Numbered from the stretch's first letter, positions 38,413-47,391 are shown. The stretch: 64,000 nucleotides of DNA from Sinorhizobium saheli (GCF_001651875.1 NZ_LNQB01000089.1:51044-115043); one strand, 5' to 3'. Made by a program: numbers and translations. Notes: a model not told the origin generated them from the letters alone.

Positions 38413-38673
38413 ATGATCGCTCAGCCTTACCGTCTCTATGTCGAACGCACCGACGCCGCGAAGAACATGGCGCGGTACTATGTGCTGGAGATTTCCGGGA
38501 CGTTGTTCGGCGAAGCCTGTCTGACACGAAGCTGGGGGCGGATCGGCAAGAGGGGACAGAGCAAGATGCATCTGTTCGCGCGGGAAGAAGAGGCGGTCGA
38601 TCTCTTTCTCGACATCATGCGCCAGAAGCGAGCACGGGGATACCGACCGAGCCCAATGAGAAGCGCCCGGTAG
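38413..38673 (+). CDS. WGR domain protein
   Basis: An 86-residue protein that is almost entirely one WGR domain. PYRLYVERTDAAKNMARYYVLEISGTLFGEACLTRSWGRIGKRGQ contains the name-giving Trp-Gly-Arg. Such stand-alone WGR proteins are common on rhizobial plasmids and are thought to bind nucleic acid; their job is unknown. ATG 38413 is preferred over 38377 because family similarity begins there. Confidence 0.85.
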   Translation: MIAQPYRLYVERTDAAKNMARYYVLEISGTLFGEACLTRSWGRIGKRGQSKMHLFAREEEAVDLFLDIMRQKRARGYRPSPMRSAR

Positions 38674-38706
38674 GCGAGAGACACCCCGGCGCGGTGAGTG
38701 CCGCCC

Positions 38707-38877
38707 TCAGAACGGCGGCGCGGCGTCGAACTCACCCTCCTGCTCGGCGATGGCAACGAGAAGCTCTGCCCGCACCAGCTCAAGCTCGGTTTCGATCTCG
38801 CGGCGCTCCTTCAACTCAACGGCATTTTTGAGTTCGGCCCGAAGCTGTTCCACTTGCAGTTCGAGGGAAATTGTCAT
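38707..38877 (-). CDS. Small coiled-coil protein, function unknown
   Basis: About 56 residues starting MTISLELQVEQLRAELKNAV and rich in Glu, Leu and Arg with heptad spacing, so probably a coiled coil. AGGAG lies six bases upstream of the chosen ATG at 38877. It ends in GEFDAAPPF. No family recognised. It lies upstream, on the same strand, of no other gene for 30 bases, and converges with the WGR gene. Confidence 0.6.
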   Translation of the reverse strand: MTISLELQVEQLRAELKNAVELKERREIETELELVRAELLVAIAEQEGEFDAAPPF

Positions 38878-39138
38878 CGTCATCTCCTGATGTTTGTGAA
38901 AGACGACGATCCCGGTCATGGCGGCGCGGAGGGTCGGGGAGCGCGGCACGCGACCGGCGGAGCCGGCGAGTGGGGGAGCCGAAATGCGAAAGCATTTTGG
39001 GGGTTGACCACTCGTCCTCGACGCGGCCGGGCAGCCATGGCATCCTCGGACGGTCTGAGCAGACCCCCACGTCTCCGGATGGCACCCGAAAAGCCGGAAG
39101 AAGGCTCGATGCCTCTACCGGCTTTCTCCTGCGCGAAG

Positions 39139-39165
39139 GAAAAGCCCCGCCTCGGCGGCGGGGCT
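39139..39165 (-). terminator. Terminator after the DUF736 gene
   Basis: Read on the minus strand: AGCCCCGCC-gccga-GGCGGGGCT followed by TTTCC. It lies 15 bases beyond the stop of the gene at 39180. Confidence 0.75.
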
Positions 39166-39179
39166 CATCGGCGCGGAAA

Positions 39180-39497
39180 TCAGGCTTCGCGCTTCGGGCG
39201 GTTCCAGATGAGGGCGTATTCTCCCTCCTTCTCGCTCGGCCACAGTGCCGCGGTGATCGGGGCGTTGAAGCTCGGATCGTCGAGCTTGACCGAGATGTAT
39301 TCCTCGCCGTCGCTGGAGACCGTCTTCCAGCCTGCGCCGACCTCGACACCATTGGCGGCGGTGATGCGGAAGTCCGGGGCGTCGCGCGAGACGCGTTCGA
39401 TCGGGTTCAGGCGGGCGCGCATGCTGACCGTGAGAGTGCGGACGTTGCCGACAATCGAGTTGTTGCCGTTGGTTGCGAATTCGCCGATGACTGCCAT
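39180..39497 (-). CDS. DUF736 family protein
   Basis: A 105-residue protein of the DUF736 family, abundant on rhizobial and agrobacterial plasmids. MAVIGEFATNGNNSIVGNVRTLTVSMRARLNPIER, GVEVGAGWK, EYISVKLDDPSFNAPITAALWPSEKEGEYALIWNR are all characteristic. GGAAAGGAACC lies before the ATG. Function is unknown; the fold is probably a small beta-rich, possibly nucleic-acid-binding, domain. A terminator follows. A 24-base fragment of this gene recurs in inverse orientation at 40053-40076. Confidence 0.9.
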   Translation of the reverse strand: MAVIGEFATNGNNSIVGNVRTLTVSMRARLNPIERVSRDAPDFRITAANGVEVGAGWKTVSSDGEEYISVKLDDPSFNAPITAALWPSEKEGEYALIWNRPKREA

Positions 39498-40395
39498 GAT
39501 TTGGTTCCTTTCCGGTTGCTCGGGCCGCGCCTATCGCGGCCTCGATGGCGGTGTAAGGACCGGAGGCGAGCGGCAACGCACCCCCGGGGTCCCCGTTGCG
39601 CTCGCGCAATGGGGTGGCTCGTTGGGCCGGAACAAAGTGGAGGGCGGCCGGACGCGGCTATTTTGCCTCGCGATGCAAAGGCGGGCGTGCCCGCCGGCGG
39701 AAAATAGCCAGGCCGGCCGTTGCGATCAGACGCTCGAGACGAAGTCGTCCTTCGGTCACACCAGATCCATCGAGGTCTGCGTGGGTGCGCCGAAACGCAA
39801 TCGGGTCGAACCTGGTATGGCCGCCGTCAGACGAGAACTTCGCCGCCGCTTGCACGCAACAACGGCGGCGGCATCGCCTCCCGGTCTGGTCGGGGCAAGT
39901 GTTTCCTGCCCTTCGCCATCGATGTCAGCGCTGCCCCCGCTTACATCACCTCAGTTGACGGCCGGGCGTTTCCAGCGTGAGAGACGGCCATTCGACCATG
40001 CGGGGTGCTTTTGCCAGGTCGTGGTCCGCTCAACTTGCTGCCATTCCCGACAGTGGCCGAGCGAGAAGGAGGGAGATTGCCGTTCACCGAGCATCCGCCG
40101 CGAGGCCTACGCCCCAACGCCGGGCCTCTGCACGGGGGTGGGGAGATTTCCGCGCTCACCCTAAGAAATGTGGTTGGCTGGGAGGAAAGGCACCTAGACA
40201 TTGCCTTCCCCGTCAGCGTTCGAGCAGCCTGTGCCGGGTTCTGCCGCACCCCGTGCAGAACACGGAGAATGCCGTGGTGGTGGCCTCGATCAAAACATAT
40301 GCAGCAATGCAGGGCGTACCGATAACGACGGTTCGGATGTCCCAGCAATCCGATGCGTAAGCTCTTGCGTCGGGGCTCAAAGCAGGTTAGCTGAA
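39498..40395. other. Gene-poor stretch with a DUF736 fragment
   Basis: About 900 bases with no supported gene. At 40053-40076 there is a 24-base exact inverted copy of DUF736-gene sequence (39220-39243), the bases encoding the WPSEKEGE motif. The rest may be the decayed remains of a second DUF736-like gene and neighbours; nothing else is recognised. Confidence 0.45.
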
Positions 40396-40408
40396 GTAAT
40401 GTTATTAC
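40396..40408. promoter_or_regulatory. Possible Zur operator upstream of zinT
   Basis: GTAAT-gtt-ATTAC, a palindrome resembling the zinc-uptake-regulator boxes of rhizobia, 51 bases before the zinT start. zinT genes are Zur-regulated in many bacteria. Assignment is by motif resemblance only. Confidence 0.5.
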
Positions 40409-40458
40409 ATATCTTGCTGCGCGCGAACCGCGCGGCCTAACCGGAAGGGTTTCAGGAA

Positions 40459-41121
40459 ATGAACAAGGCAATCAAATCGCTCGGCTACGTACTGGCCGTA
40501 TCCTCAGCGCTGGTATTCGCGGGAACGGCAGGCGCCCAGACGTCGTCCGCGAACAATCACGCCCATAGCCATTCCCATGATGAGAAGGGCTCGGTGCATG
40601 ACGGATATTTTGAGGACGAGCAGGTGAAATCACGCCTTCTGTCGGATTGGGAAGGTGACTGGCAATCGGTCTATCCGTATCTTGTCGACGGAACGCTGGA
40701 TCCGGTCATGGCCGACAAGGCGAAGCATGGCGACAAGAGCGCTCAAGACTATCGCGCCTAGTATGAGGCCGGGTACCAGACTGACGTCGACCGCATCCTC
40801 GTTGAGGGAAAGAAGGTCACATTCCTCCGCGGCAGGGAGGCGGTGAGCGGTGACTACGAGGCCGATGGCCACGAAATCCTCACCTACAAGAAGGGTAATC
40901 GCGGCGTCCGCTTCATCTTCAGGAAGACCGCCGGCGACGAAGCTGCGCCGCGCTTCATCCAGTTCAGCGACCACATCATCGCCCCGGAAAAGGCGGACCA
41001 CTACCACCTTTATTGGGGCAACGACCGGGCCGCGCTCTTGAAAGAGGTCACGAACTGGCCGACCTACTATCCTGCGAAGCTGACCGGATCCGAGATTGTC
41101 GAAGAGATGCTGGCGCATTGA
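40459..41121 (+). pseudogene. zinT: zinT metal-binding protein gene with one internal stop
   Basis: The frame encodes a periplasmic zinc/cadmium-binding ZinT (YodA) protein of about 220 residues: a signal peptide ([16 protein letters not shown]), a His-rich stretch [11 protein letters not shown], and the ZinT domain starting [21 protein letters not shown] and ending YHLYWGNDRAALLKEV through GSEIVEEMLAH. It is interrupted by a single in-frame TAG at 40759-40761, where relatives have Tyr (TAC/TAT). The frame is otherwise intact to 41121, so the mutation is recent or a sequencing error. The truncated product (100 residues) would lack the domain's second half and its metal site. Confidence 0.88.
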
Positions 41122-41253
41122 TCGAGTGAACGCACTCCGAGGTGTGCCTGGGATGATTGCGCAGCGCCGACAAGAATAGCGTTCACCCCGATGCGCAGAT
41201 CGACCGCGCCAGGGGAGGGCTCGCTCTCTCCCCTGTTCGCAGCGTGGAGGTCA

Positions 41254-42180
41254 TCAGGCGGCCTCCCGCCCGGTCTCAGCCTGCGGCTGGAGATCGTGGA
41301 GATAGGCGACGGCGCGCTGCGCATGCGCGGCCGCCTGGAAGATCGCCCGGCGGTCTCCGTCGAGCAGCTTCAGCCACGACGCCACGTAGCTCGCGTGATC
41401 CGGCCGCGGCTCCAACTCGGGCACGATTCCGAGGTCGGCGCAAATGAAACTGGCGCCAATGTCTGCACAAAGTTCCTCGCGCGCGCGGTCGGTCAGATCC
41501 TTGTGATAGCGGCTGAGATCCCTGTTCAGTCGGTGCGGCGCGCCAGCCCAATGGACACATTCGTGTGAGATTACAGCGACATAAGAGGCCGCGTCGCGAA
41601 AACTTTCGATGCCCGGCACCTGGATGAAATCTCCGGCGGGAGAATAATAGGCCTTAGAGCCACCGTGTCGGATCACCGCGCCGGTATTGGCGAAAAATCT
41701 ATCGGCATGCGCGATGCGCTCGACCGGCTCGACGGCCGGCTCGGGACGGCGGTAAAACTGCTCCGGCAGGCCCTCGACCTGGTCACGATTGAAGACCACG
41801 TAGGTCTTGAGGAAGGGAATGTCGCGCTCGACGTCGTCGCCGCTCGCATCCTTCTCGGTCTTCGTGAAGCGGCTTGCATAGACGACAGTGGCGCCGCTTT
41901 CGCCCTTGCGCACATGCGCGCCGAGCTCATTTGCCTGCCGAAGCGTCATCCAGGTCGACGACGAGAAGCCGCGCGCGATGCCCTCCGACCAGAGAAGCAG
42001 CACATTGACCCCCGTATACGGCTCGCCATTGTGGCGCAGCGGCCGGGTGATCCGCTCGGACGCGTTGCCGGCGCTCCACGGCTGCACCCATGGGCGGACA
42101 CCCTTCTCGAGATCGGCGACGATCCGTTCGGTGATCCGTGCATAGATGTCGGCCCGAGATCCGCTTTGCCTGTTCTTCAT
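41254..42180 (-). CDS. ArdC-type antirestriction protein (zincin-like)
   Basis: A 308-residue protein of the ArdC family. The N-terminal half (about 1-130) is the ssDNA-binding domain: RADIYARITERIVADLEKGVRPWVQPW and EPYTGVNVLLLWSEG. The C-terminal half is a metallopeptidase-like domain with the zinc motif ISHECVHW (His about 205 and 209) and EELCADIGASFICADLG. Such proteins protect incoming plasmid DNA from restriction in a new host. AGGAGG lies eight bases before the ATG at 42180. A terminator-like hairpin for the previous gene lies upstream at 42407-42434. Confidence 0.87.
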   Translation of the reverse strand: MKNRQSGSRADIYARITERIVADLEKGVRPWVQPWSAGNASERITRPLRHNGEPYTGVNVLLLWSEGIARGFSSSTWMTLRQANELGAHVRKGESGATVVYASRFTKTEKDASGDDVERDIPFLKTYVVFNRDQVEGLPEQFYRRPEPAVEPVERIAHADRFFANTGAVIRHGGSKAYYSPAGDFIQVPGIESFRDAASYVAVISHECVHWAGAPHRLNRDLSRYHKDLTDRAREELCADIGASFICADLGIVPELEPRPDHASYVASWLKLLDGDRRAIFQAAAHAQRAVAYLHDLQPQAETGREAA

Positions 42181-42406
42181 GTTCATAACCTCCTGTTGGA
42201 GACCGCGACCATCGCGGCCCGTCACGCGGAGTCCGGAGCCGGGGCGACAGGCAAGCGAGTGCACCGAAGGCCGGAACGTCAGTGGAGGACGGCAACGCCG
42301 TTGCGGCTCGCTTTCGGCCCCGGCAGGACCGACATCCGCGACGGGCTCGGTGGGCGCCGTCTCCCTTCTCCTTCTTTTCCTTGTTTTTCGCGGGCGCGCT
42401 GACATG

Positions 42407-42434
42407 GAAAAAGGCCGCCTCCGGGAAGGCGACC
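42407..42434 (-). terminator. Terminator after the 194-residue gene
   Basis: On the minus strand GGTCGCCT-tcccgg-AGGCGGCC followed by five Ts, about 50 bases beyond the stop of the gene at 42482. Confidence 0.7.
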
Positions 42435-42481
42435 TCGGTCGTTCTGAGAGACTGGCGAGGCCGAAGCCCCGCTGGGCTGGG

Positions 42482-43066
42482 TCAATCGAAAGCCGACAGC
42501 TGCGCCTCGGCCGCCTTGCGGTCGAGCGAGTGACCGGGATTGTCGACCGGACGGTCGAAGGGCTTCCAGGTTTCGCCGACGATCTGCTTGTAGGCGGCAA
42601 CGGCACCCTCGGCTGCCATGCGGAGCGCGTGCGCCTGCACGCCCATGTCGGCGGCGAATTCGCGCTTGCGATGGGCGGCGCTATCGTAACCGACGGGACC
42701 GTCGAGGTCCTCGTCGCGGGCATCGTTGGCCGCCTTGGCGGTGGCATCGCGCGCCTCGGTGACAGCCTTGCTGTAGAACTGGCCGGCACCATGAGCCGAG
42801 CCGACGAAGGCGCCGACGATCCGCTGCAGGTGGATCTGCATGGCCCGTTCGCCAAGACCTTCGGCGAGAGCATCCGCCGTTTCGGAGATCAGACGCTCAT
42901 GGAGGTCGCGGATGCCGTCGCTGTCGACGATCGCGGTCCCAAAACTCTCGGCGATCTTCAGCGCCTGGGCGCTGTCGGGGCATGTGAGCCGAACCATTTC
43001 GAGGGTGGCGCCTTTGCGCAGCTGGACGACACGGGCGGATTGGCGAGGAGTTGCGGGCTTGGCCAT
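42482..43066 (-). CDS. Conserved plasmid protein, function unknown
   Basis: A 194-residue Ala-rich, mostly helical protein. The N-terminus is basic (MAKPATPRQSARVVQLRKG); the middle contains DALAEGLGERAMQIHLQRIVGAFVGSAHGAGQFY; there are no membrane segments. Similar proteins accompany the ardC and methylase-helicase genes on Ti-like plasmids (from memory). AGGAAGAG precedes the ATG. No enzymatic motif seen. Confidence 0.65.
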   Translation of the reverse strand: MAKPATPRQSARVVQLRKGATLEMVRLTCPDSAQALKIAESFGTAIVDSDGIRDLHERLISETADALAEGLGERAMQIHLQRIVGAFVGSAHGAGQFYSKAVTEARDATAKAANDARDEDLDGPVGYDSAAHRKREFAADMGVQAHALRMAAEGAVAAYKQIVGETWKPFDRPVDNPGHSLDRKAAEAQLSAFD

Positions 43067-43391
43067 GATCTCTTCCTTTCAACGTCCGAAGCGGTTCCGG
43101 CCTGTGCCGGCTTGCCCTTCGGTGCGGTCGATCCGAACCGGCGGAAGACGGACGCTTCAGGGTCCGGGCCGGCCAGGACAAGCGGAGCCGATCTGCGGGC
43201 AAGCAGGGCAAAAGCCCTTGGCGAAGCCCCGCGGGTCGGCTCTGCGACGGACGGCGGGTTCCGGCCGCCCCGCGGCGCGACAGCGGCCTTGAAGCGAACG
43301 GTCGCCGGTTCAGACCGCAGCACAACCGAAGGGCAGACCGGCTCGGCTCCGGTCATTCAGGCTGTTGAAGGGAAATGGCCGTTAAAGAACG
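43067..43391. other. Gene-free GC-rich stretch
   Basis: About 325 bases; no supported gene, terminator or regulatory motif identified. Confidence 0.35.
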
Positions 43392-43616
43392 CTACGTCTC
43401 GCCATCCCCGCCCTTGTCCGGCGATGCGGCCCTGGGCAGGCGATAGGATTGCAGCCAGGAAGGACCGTGAGAATTGCGCAGGCGACGCAGCGTCCCGGCA
43501 TCGTCACGCGGCGGCTCGCCCATCCAGACGCGATTGAGGATGGTCTTCCAGCGCCGGCCGTGCTTTGCCGCATAGGCCTGCAGCGCCTGCTCCTCCTCGG
43601 GGTCAAGCGGCGGCAA
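43392..43616 (-). CDS. Small hypothetical plasmid protein
   Basis: A 74-residue protein. Translation seems to start at TTG 43616, overlapping the end of the previous gene by 14 bases. LDPEEEQALQAYAAKHGRRWKTILNRVWMG and LRRLRNSHGPSWLQSY suggest a compact helical, possibly nucleic-acid-binding protein. It is last in a chain of five overlapping genes (45531 to 43392). No family known to me. Confidence 0.6.
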   Translation of the reverse strand: MPPLDPEEEQALQAYAAKHGRRWKTILNRVWMGEPPRDDAGTLRRLRNSHGPSWLQSYRLPRAASPDKGGDGET

Positions 43617-43818
43617 TTTTGCCGGTTTGGGCCGCGAAGCCGTAGCTTGCCGTCGCCGGCAACCCCTCGCGTTCGGTGATCAGCCTGTTGAGCTCCGCCA
43701 CGCCGGCCTTCAGGCATTCGGTTCCGTCGAGATGATGAAACCGGATCCAGAAGGCCACCCGTTCCTGAGGTGAGCTGCCGATACCGGCTCTCTCTTCGAG
43801 GTCACCGATCGTGCTCAT
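43603..43818 (-). CDS. Small hypothetical plasmid protein
   Basis: A 71-residue protein, MSTIGDLEERAGIGSSPQERVAFWIRFHHLDGTECLKAGVAELNRLI and so on. The ATG overlaps the stop of the preceding gene (ATGA). Function unknown; supported mainly by its place in the overlapping gene chain. Confidence 0.6.
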   Translation of the reverse strand: MSTIGDLEERAGIGSSPQERVAFWIRFHHLDGTECLKAGVAELNRLITEREGLPATASYGFAAQTGKIAAA

Positions 43819-44174
43819 GGGCGTTCCCCTCCTGCTGCGGCTGCGACGCGCGCCTGTTCCAGGGACGGCCCCTGCCGCGCCAGGAGAGCGGCGATCGCGG
43901 CGTCCTGCCGGGCGAGTTTTCGGGCGAGCGCATCGATCTCGGGCTGGCGCTCGGCTGTAAGCGCAGCGAGGTTCGCCCGATAACGTTCAAGGAAAGCGCC
44001 TGGTTGTGGCGGCTCACCACGGCGATAGCCGGGCTGGCGCCGGCCGATCAACGGAATGAGCGCGGTCATTTTACGCGTGATCTGCCGGTCGATCAGATCG
44101 AGCTGATGCTGGGTCTGCCGCCGCGCCGCCTCCATGCGCAGGAGCTGTAAGCCATGGTTCGCGGAAGTCGACAT
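43815..44174 (-). CDS. Small helical hypothetical protein
   Basis: A 119-residue protein starting MSTSANHGLQLLRMEAARRQTQHQLDLIDRQITRKMTALIPL, highly helical and Arg/Gln-rich with predicted coiled-coil segments at both ends. It starts within the stop codon of the upstream gene (TGATG) and its stop overlaps the next start. No family recognised. Confidence 0.62.
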   Translation of the reverse strand: MSTSANHGLQLLRMEAARRQTQHQLDLIDRQITRKMTALIPLIGRRQPGYRRGEPPQPGAFLERYRANLAALTAERQPEIDALARKLARQDAAIAALLARQGPSLEQARVAAAAGGERP

Positions 44175-45058
44175 CACGCTGTCCTCCCGCGCCAACCGAC
44201 GAAGCTCGAAGGACCGTGATAGGCGGCGTGTTTGCCTTCATCGATGACAAAGCCGAAGCGGCCGGCGGCATAGTCGGCGCTCGGCACCAGAAAGCGCCGC
44301 TCCATTGCGCTGTCGCCGCGCTTGCCGCCGACCGTCGCGATCACCTCGGTCATGTCATCGTAATGCTCGGACCGGATCGCCGCGATCACCACCCAGTCGC
44401 CGGCATGGGCCCACGCAAAGGCGCGGGCGTCCTTCTCGCGGGATTCGCCTGATGTAAGCGCGCGGCCGAAAATCGTTTCCCAGGCGTCCGGCCAGCTGTC
44501 ACGGACTGTCTGGTCTGCGATCCTACGATCGTAACGCGTGAAGAGGTCCGGAAAGGTGTGCGTGACGATCGCCCATGCGGCGTCTTCTTCATAGAAGCCA
44601 TCGTCTGCGCGGAGCAGCGGATGGACCGCGGCATTACGCTCGGCGGAGAGCTTGAAGCCGCCATGGCCCGCCGTGGTGTGCGAGACGACCCCCTCTGCAT
44701 AGAGGGTGGCGCCCTGCGATGGTCCCCATGGTGTATTGCAGTTGATGCGCACGGTCTCGCGCGCCAGCGCCTGAAGATCGAGGGAATGTTCGGCCTGCTC
44801 GGTCACGCGCGCGCGGAACGCCGCTTCATCCTCGATCGAGCCATGGTAGGAATAGAAATCGTCGCGCTTGAGCTCGGCGAGCGGCCGCGACACGCGCCAG
44901 GCGCTGGCAAGCAAATGCTTCCCGTCACGAGACGGCAGCATGGCGAAGACGAGATCGCCGACGCGCGCGACAGGCATGCCATCGGCGGCTCGGCCGAATT
45001 CCACCCCACAAACGTCAGCGGTGGAGGTTTCGCAGGATTGCGAGATGGGCCTGGTCAT
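44174..45058 (-). CDS. DUF7007-like plasmid protein
   Basis: A 294-residue soluble protein conserved on agrobacterial and rhizobial plasmids and resembling the DUF7007 group (from memory). Notable segments: VEFGRAADGMPVARVGDLVFAMLPSRDGK, VRINCNTPWGPSQGATLYAEGVVSHTTAGHGGFKLS and YEEDAAWAIVTHTFPDLFT, the last two with a His/Asp/Glu-rich character. Function unknown. The start at 45058 overlaps the preceding gene by four bases. It is the largest member of the five-gene chain. Confidence 0.7.
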   Translation of the reverse strand: MTRPISQSCETSTADVCGVEFGRAADGMPVARVGDLVFAMLPSRDGKHLLASAWRVSRPLAELKRDDFYSYHGSIEDEAAFRARVTEQAEHSLDLQALARETVRINCNTPWGPSQGATLYAEGVVSHTTAGHGGFKLSAERNAAVHPLLRADDGFYEEDAAWAIVTHTFPDLFTRYDRRIADQTVRDSWPDAWETIFGRALTSGESREKDARAFAWAHAGDWVVIAAIRSEHYDDMTEVIATVGGKRGDSAMERRFLVPSADYAAGRFGFVIDEGKHAAYHGPSSFVGWRGRTA

Positions 45059-45531
45059 GGCGCAGTCCTCCCTTCGACGGGGTCGGCGGCCGCTTCGTCG
45101 GCGCCGACCTCGTCGAGCACCGCGCTCGGGTAACGATGAGCCTTGAGCCAAGCCTCGGCGGCCTGCCGGTTTTCGGCGAGATGGAGGAGCTCGCGTGTTT
45201 CGCCGGGGCGGTCAAAGATGCGAATGGAGCCGACGGGAGGACGGGCGATGACCTTGAAGCTAAGATCGGAATCAAGCCCGAAAGTCCGGCGGATGGTGAC
45301 GAGGATGGTGGTTCTGCCGACGATGTCGCCCTCATGAAGGGTGAAGGAACCGGGCGCGGTATAGCTGCCGAGCTTGCGCGGTCCTTCCTTGCGGATGAGG
45401 CGACCCTGGCTGTTGCGGGTCTCCCAGGCGGCGAGCTTGTTGCGAAAACGGTCCGGCGGGCGGGGCGTGTTGTCCGACCAGGAGACGAGCGAGCCGATCG
45501 GGGCGAGATCGAAGATGAGTGACGCAGACAT
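45055..45531 (-). CDS. Conserved plasmid protein, function unknown
   Basis: A 158-residue protein, first of the overlapping chain. MSASLIFDLAPIGSLVSWSDNTPRPPDRFRNKLAAWETRNSQGRLIRKE, followed by HEGDIVGRTTILVTIRRTFGLDSDLSFKV. No membrane segment. Similar proteins occur next to DUF7007 genes on Ti-like plasmids (from memory). GGAGGTCC lies just before the ATG. Function unknown. Confidence 0.65.
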   Translation of the reverse strand: MSASLIFDLAPIGSLVSWSDNTPRPPDRFRNKLAAWETRNSQGRLIRKEGPRKLGSYTAPGSFTLHEGDIVGRTTILVTIRRTFGLDSDLSFKVIARPPVGSIRIFDRPGETRELLHLAENRQAAEAWLKAHRYPSAVLDEVGADEAAADPVEGRTAP

Positions 45532-45560
45532 GCGGACCTCCGTTGGTTCTGCGGTGCGCG

Positions 45561-45593
45561 AAAACGAAAGCGCCGCCGGACGTGCCGGCGGCG
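45561..45593 (-). terminator. Terminator after the ParB-like gene
   Basis: On the minus strand CGCCGCCGG-cacgt-CCGGCGGCG followed by CTTTCGTTTT, 29 bases beyond the stop of the gene at 45622. Confidence 0.75.
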
Positions 45594-45621
45594 GTGATCA
45601 ATCGGAAGGAGAAAGGGGCGG

Positions 45622-47391
45622 TTATTCCGCCGCGATGCCGTAGGCGGAATGCTCTTCAGCGAGCTCGTCGGAGGCGTCTTCCGGGATGTCGTCCTCGCCG
45701 GAATGCTGCTCCGAAGCGCCGGGTTCGTCGGATACAGGCGTGTCTTCGACGTCGACATCACCGATCGTGGCGTCACCGCCGGTGTCGTCGTCTCGAGCAT
45801 CGACGGCGTCATCGGCATGCCGCATCAGATCGGCGATATCAAGCGGGTCGGGCGCGAACAATGCCGCCGGATGAACGAAGCAAGCATCGGTCTTGAAATG
45901 CTCGACAAGCGCCGAGCGCGTCTCGCGCACCCGCGGCCGCGGCTGGATGTTGACCTCCCGCGCCGCCGCCTCGAGTGCCTGGCGCGACAGGCAGGCGAGG
46001 AAGTCTTCGGAGCCCATGTTTGGGAGGTACCCGTCGGCGCCGATCGCCTCGCCGGCAACGCGCGAGACGACGCCGCTGTTCGACATGCCGCGCCGGCAGG
46101 ACAGTACATCGACCAGCATCGAACGGGCGGCAATCCTTACCGTCTCCATGTCGAACGAGAACCGCCCGTCCTCGGTGAGAAGCCGCGCCGCATGTCGTTT
46201 GAACCGCATCGGCCCGAACACTTGGTCATTGGCGCCGGAGTCAACCCGGACATTTTGGCCCGCAAAGGCGATGATCAGGAGCGCCATCAGCATGTCGTCC
46301 TCGATCGGCGCGCGTGCCAGCGCCTCATGCAGCGCATCGGTGCGGAAGTCGCCGATCATGTCATGGCCCTTCTGAGTCACCTCCGGCCGTGACTTCGAGC
46401 CCACATCGTCTTCGGCCTCCGTCGAGCCTTCAGCGGCAGCGCCGGTCTTTCCGGCCGCGGGCTTCGGATCCGGCATGCGGTAGTGCACGGTCTGCACCTT
46501 TCCCTCACGATCGAGATACATGCCGGTGTGATCGCCCTTGCCAGGCTTGCCATAAACGCGTTCGGCTTTCTTCGGCAGATCGGGCTGGCCCCAGTTGTTG
46601 ACCTCGACGATCGCGCCCTTCTTCGGCAGGTTGTTCGTCATCCATTCCTGTTGCGCGCCGAGGAAGGCTTCGACATTGGTGGTGTAGCGATTGTCCTGAT
46701 CGGCCGGACCAAAGAGATCCTCCGCCCATTCGATGCCATAGGCCTGCCGCAGGTCGTCGCCGAAGCTGGCATCGCGCGCATACATGCGGGTCTTCGAAAG
46801 GCCATTGGCGATCTGCCACCACGATGCCGTCTCGCCCTTCTTCGGCTTGTGCGCCTTCCAGACCTCTTTCTGCTCGTCGAGCGCGGCGGCGGCAATCGTG
46901 CGCAACTGCTGCTCCGCCGGCATGTCGCCCCTGGCCATCTGGTCGAGCATGGCGGGCAGAACATTGGCCAGCAGTCTAAGCTTCCTGATCTGGCGAACGG
47001 GCAGCGCAAGTGCGACCGCGACCGCCTCCTCGGTCCAGTCGAGTGCCACCAGCCGCTCGATGCCGCGCCATTGGTCGACGGGGTTCAAAGGTTCGAACGC
47101 GACATTGGCGATCATCGAGCGCATGGCGCCATTGTCGTTGGCGGCGTCGGTGACGAGGACCTCGATTTCCTCAAGGCCTGCGGTGATCGCCTGGCGCACG
47201 CGCCGATGGCCGGCCTGGATGACGAAGCCGTTGCCGCCATCGCTCTCCGGCGAGACGACCGGTGGTTGGATAATGCCGACGGATTTGATTGTCGCCAGCA
47301 GCAGCGCGTCGGCCTGCGGGGACGATTTCGACCGGCGGGCGCCGTCGGGATTGTCCTTCAGTGCGCGGGGATCGAGTTTCAGGATATGCAT
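45622..47391 (-). CDS. ParB/RepB/Spo0J-family protein of conjugative plasmids
   Basis: A 589-residue protein with an N-terminal ParB-like nuclease/CTP-binding domain (about 1-110), including LLATIKSVGIIQPPVV and the phosphate-binding box FVIQAGHRRVRQAITAGL. A putative HTH region follows (TEEAVAVALALPVRQIRKLRLLANVLPAML). The central part contains several conserved plasmid-specific stretches and the C-terminus is acidic and low-complexity (residues about 525-585). It is not the partitioning RepB of the repABC system (no repA neighbour, much longer). Such orphan ParB-like proteins accompany conjugative loci; the role is unknown. Confidence 0.85.
   Translation of the reverse strand: MHILKLDPRALKDNPDGARRSKSSPQADALLLATIKSVGIIQPPVVSPESDGGNGFVIQAGHRRVRQAITAGLEEIEVLVTDAANDNGAMRSMIANVAFEPLNPVDQWRGIERLVALDWTEEAVAVALALPVRQIRKLRLLANVLPAMLDQMARGDMPAEQQLRTIAAAALDEQKEVWKAHKPKKGETASWWQIANGLSKTRMYARDASFGDDLRQAYGIEWAEDLFGPADQDNRYTTNVEAFLGAQQEWMTNNLPKKGAIVEVNNWGQPDLPKKAERVYGKPGKGDHTGMYLDREGKVQTVHYRMPDPKPAAGKTGAAAEGSTEAEDDVGSKSRPEVTQKGHDMIGDFRTDALHEALARAPIEDDMLMALLIIAFAGQNVRVDSGANDQVFGPMRFKRHAARLLTEDGRFSFDMETVRIAARSMLVDVLSCRRGMSNSGVVSRVAGEAIGADGYLPNMGSEDFLACLSRQALEAAAREVNIQPRPRVRETRSALVEHFKTDACFVHPAALFAPDPLDIADLMRHADDAVDARDDDTGGDATIGDVDVEDTPVSDEPGASEQHSGEDDIPEDASDELAEEHSAYGIAAE

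Noticed and set aside
38698..40164. Long plus-strand open frame of 488 codons
   Set aside because: It is the antisense of the DUF736 gene and its neighbours in high-GC sequence; no family features.
46485..46502. tra-box-like GTGCA...TGCAC inside the ParB-like gene
   Set aside because: The spacing is one base too long for a tra box and the site is deep within a coding region.
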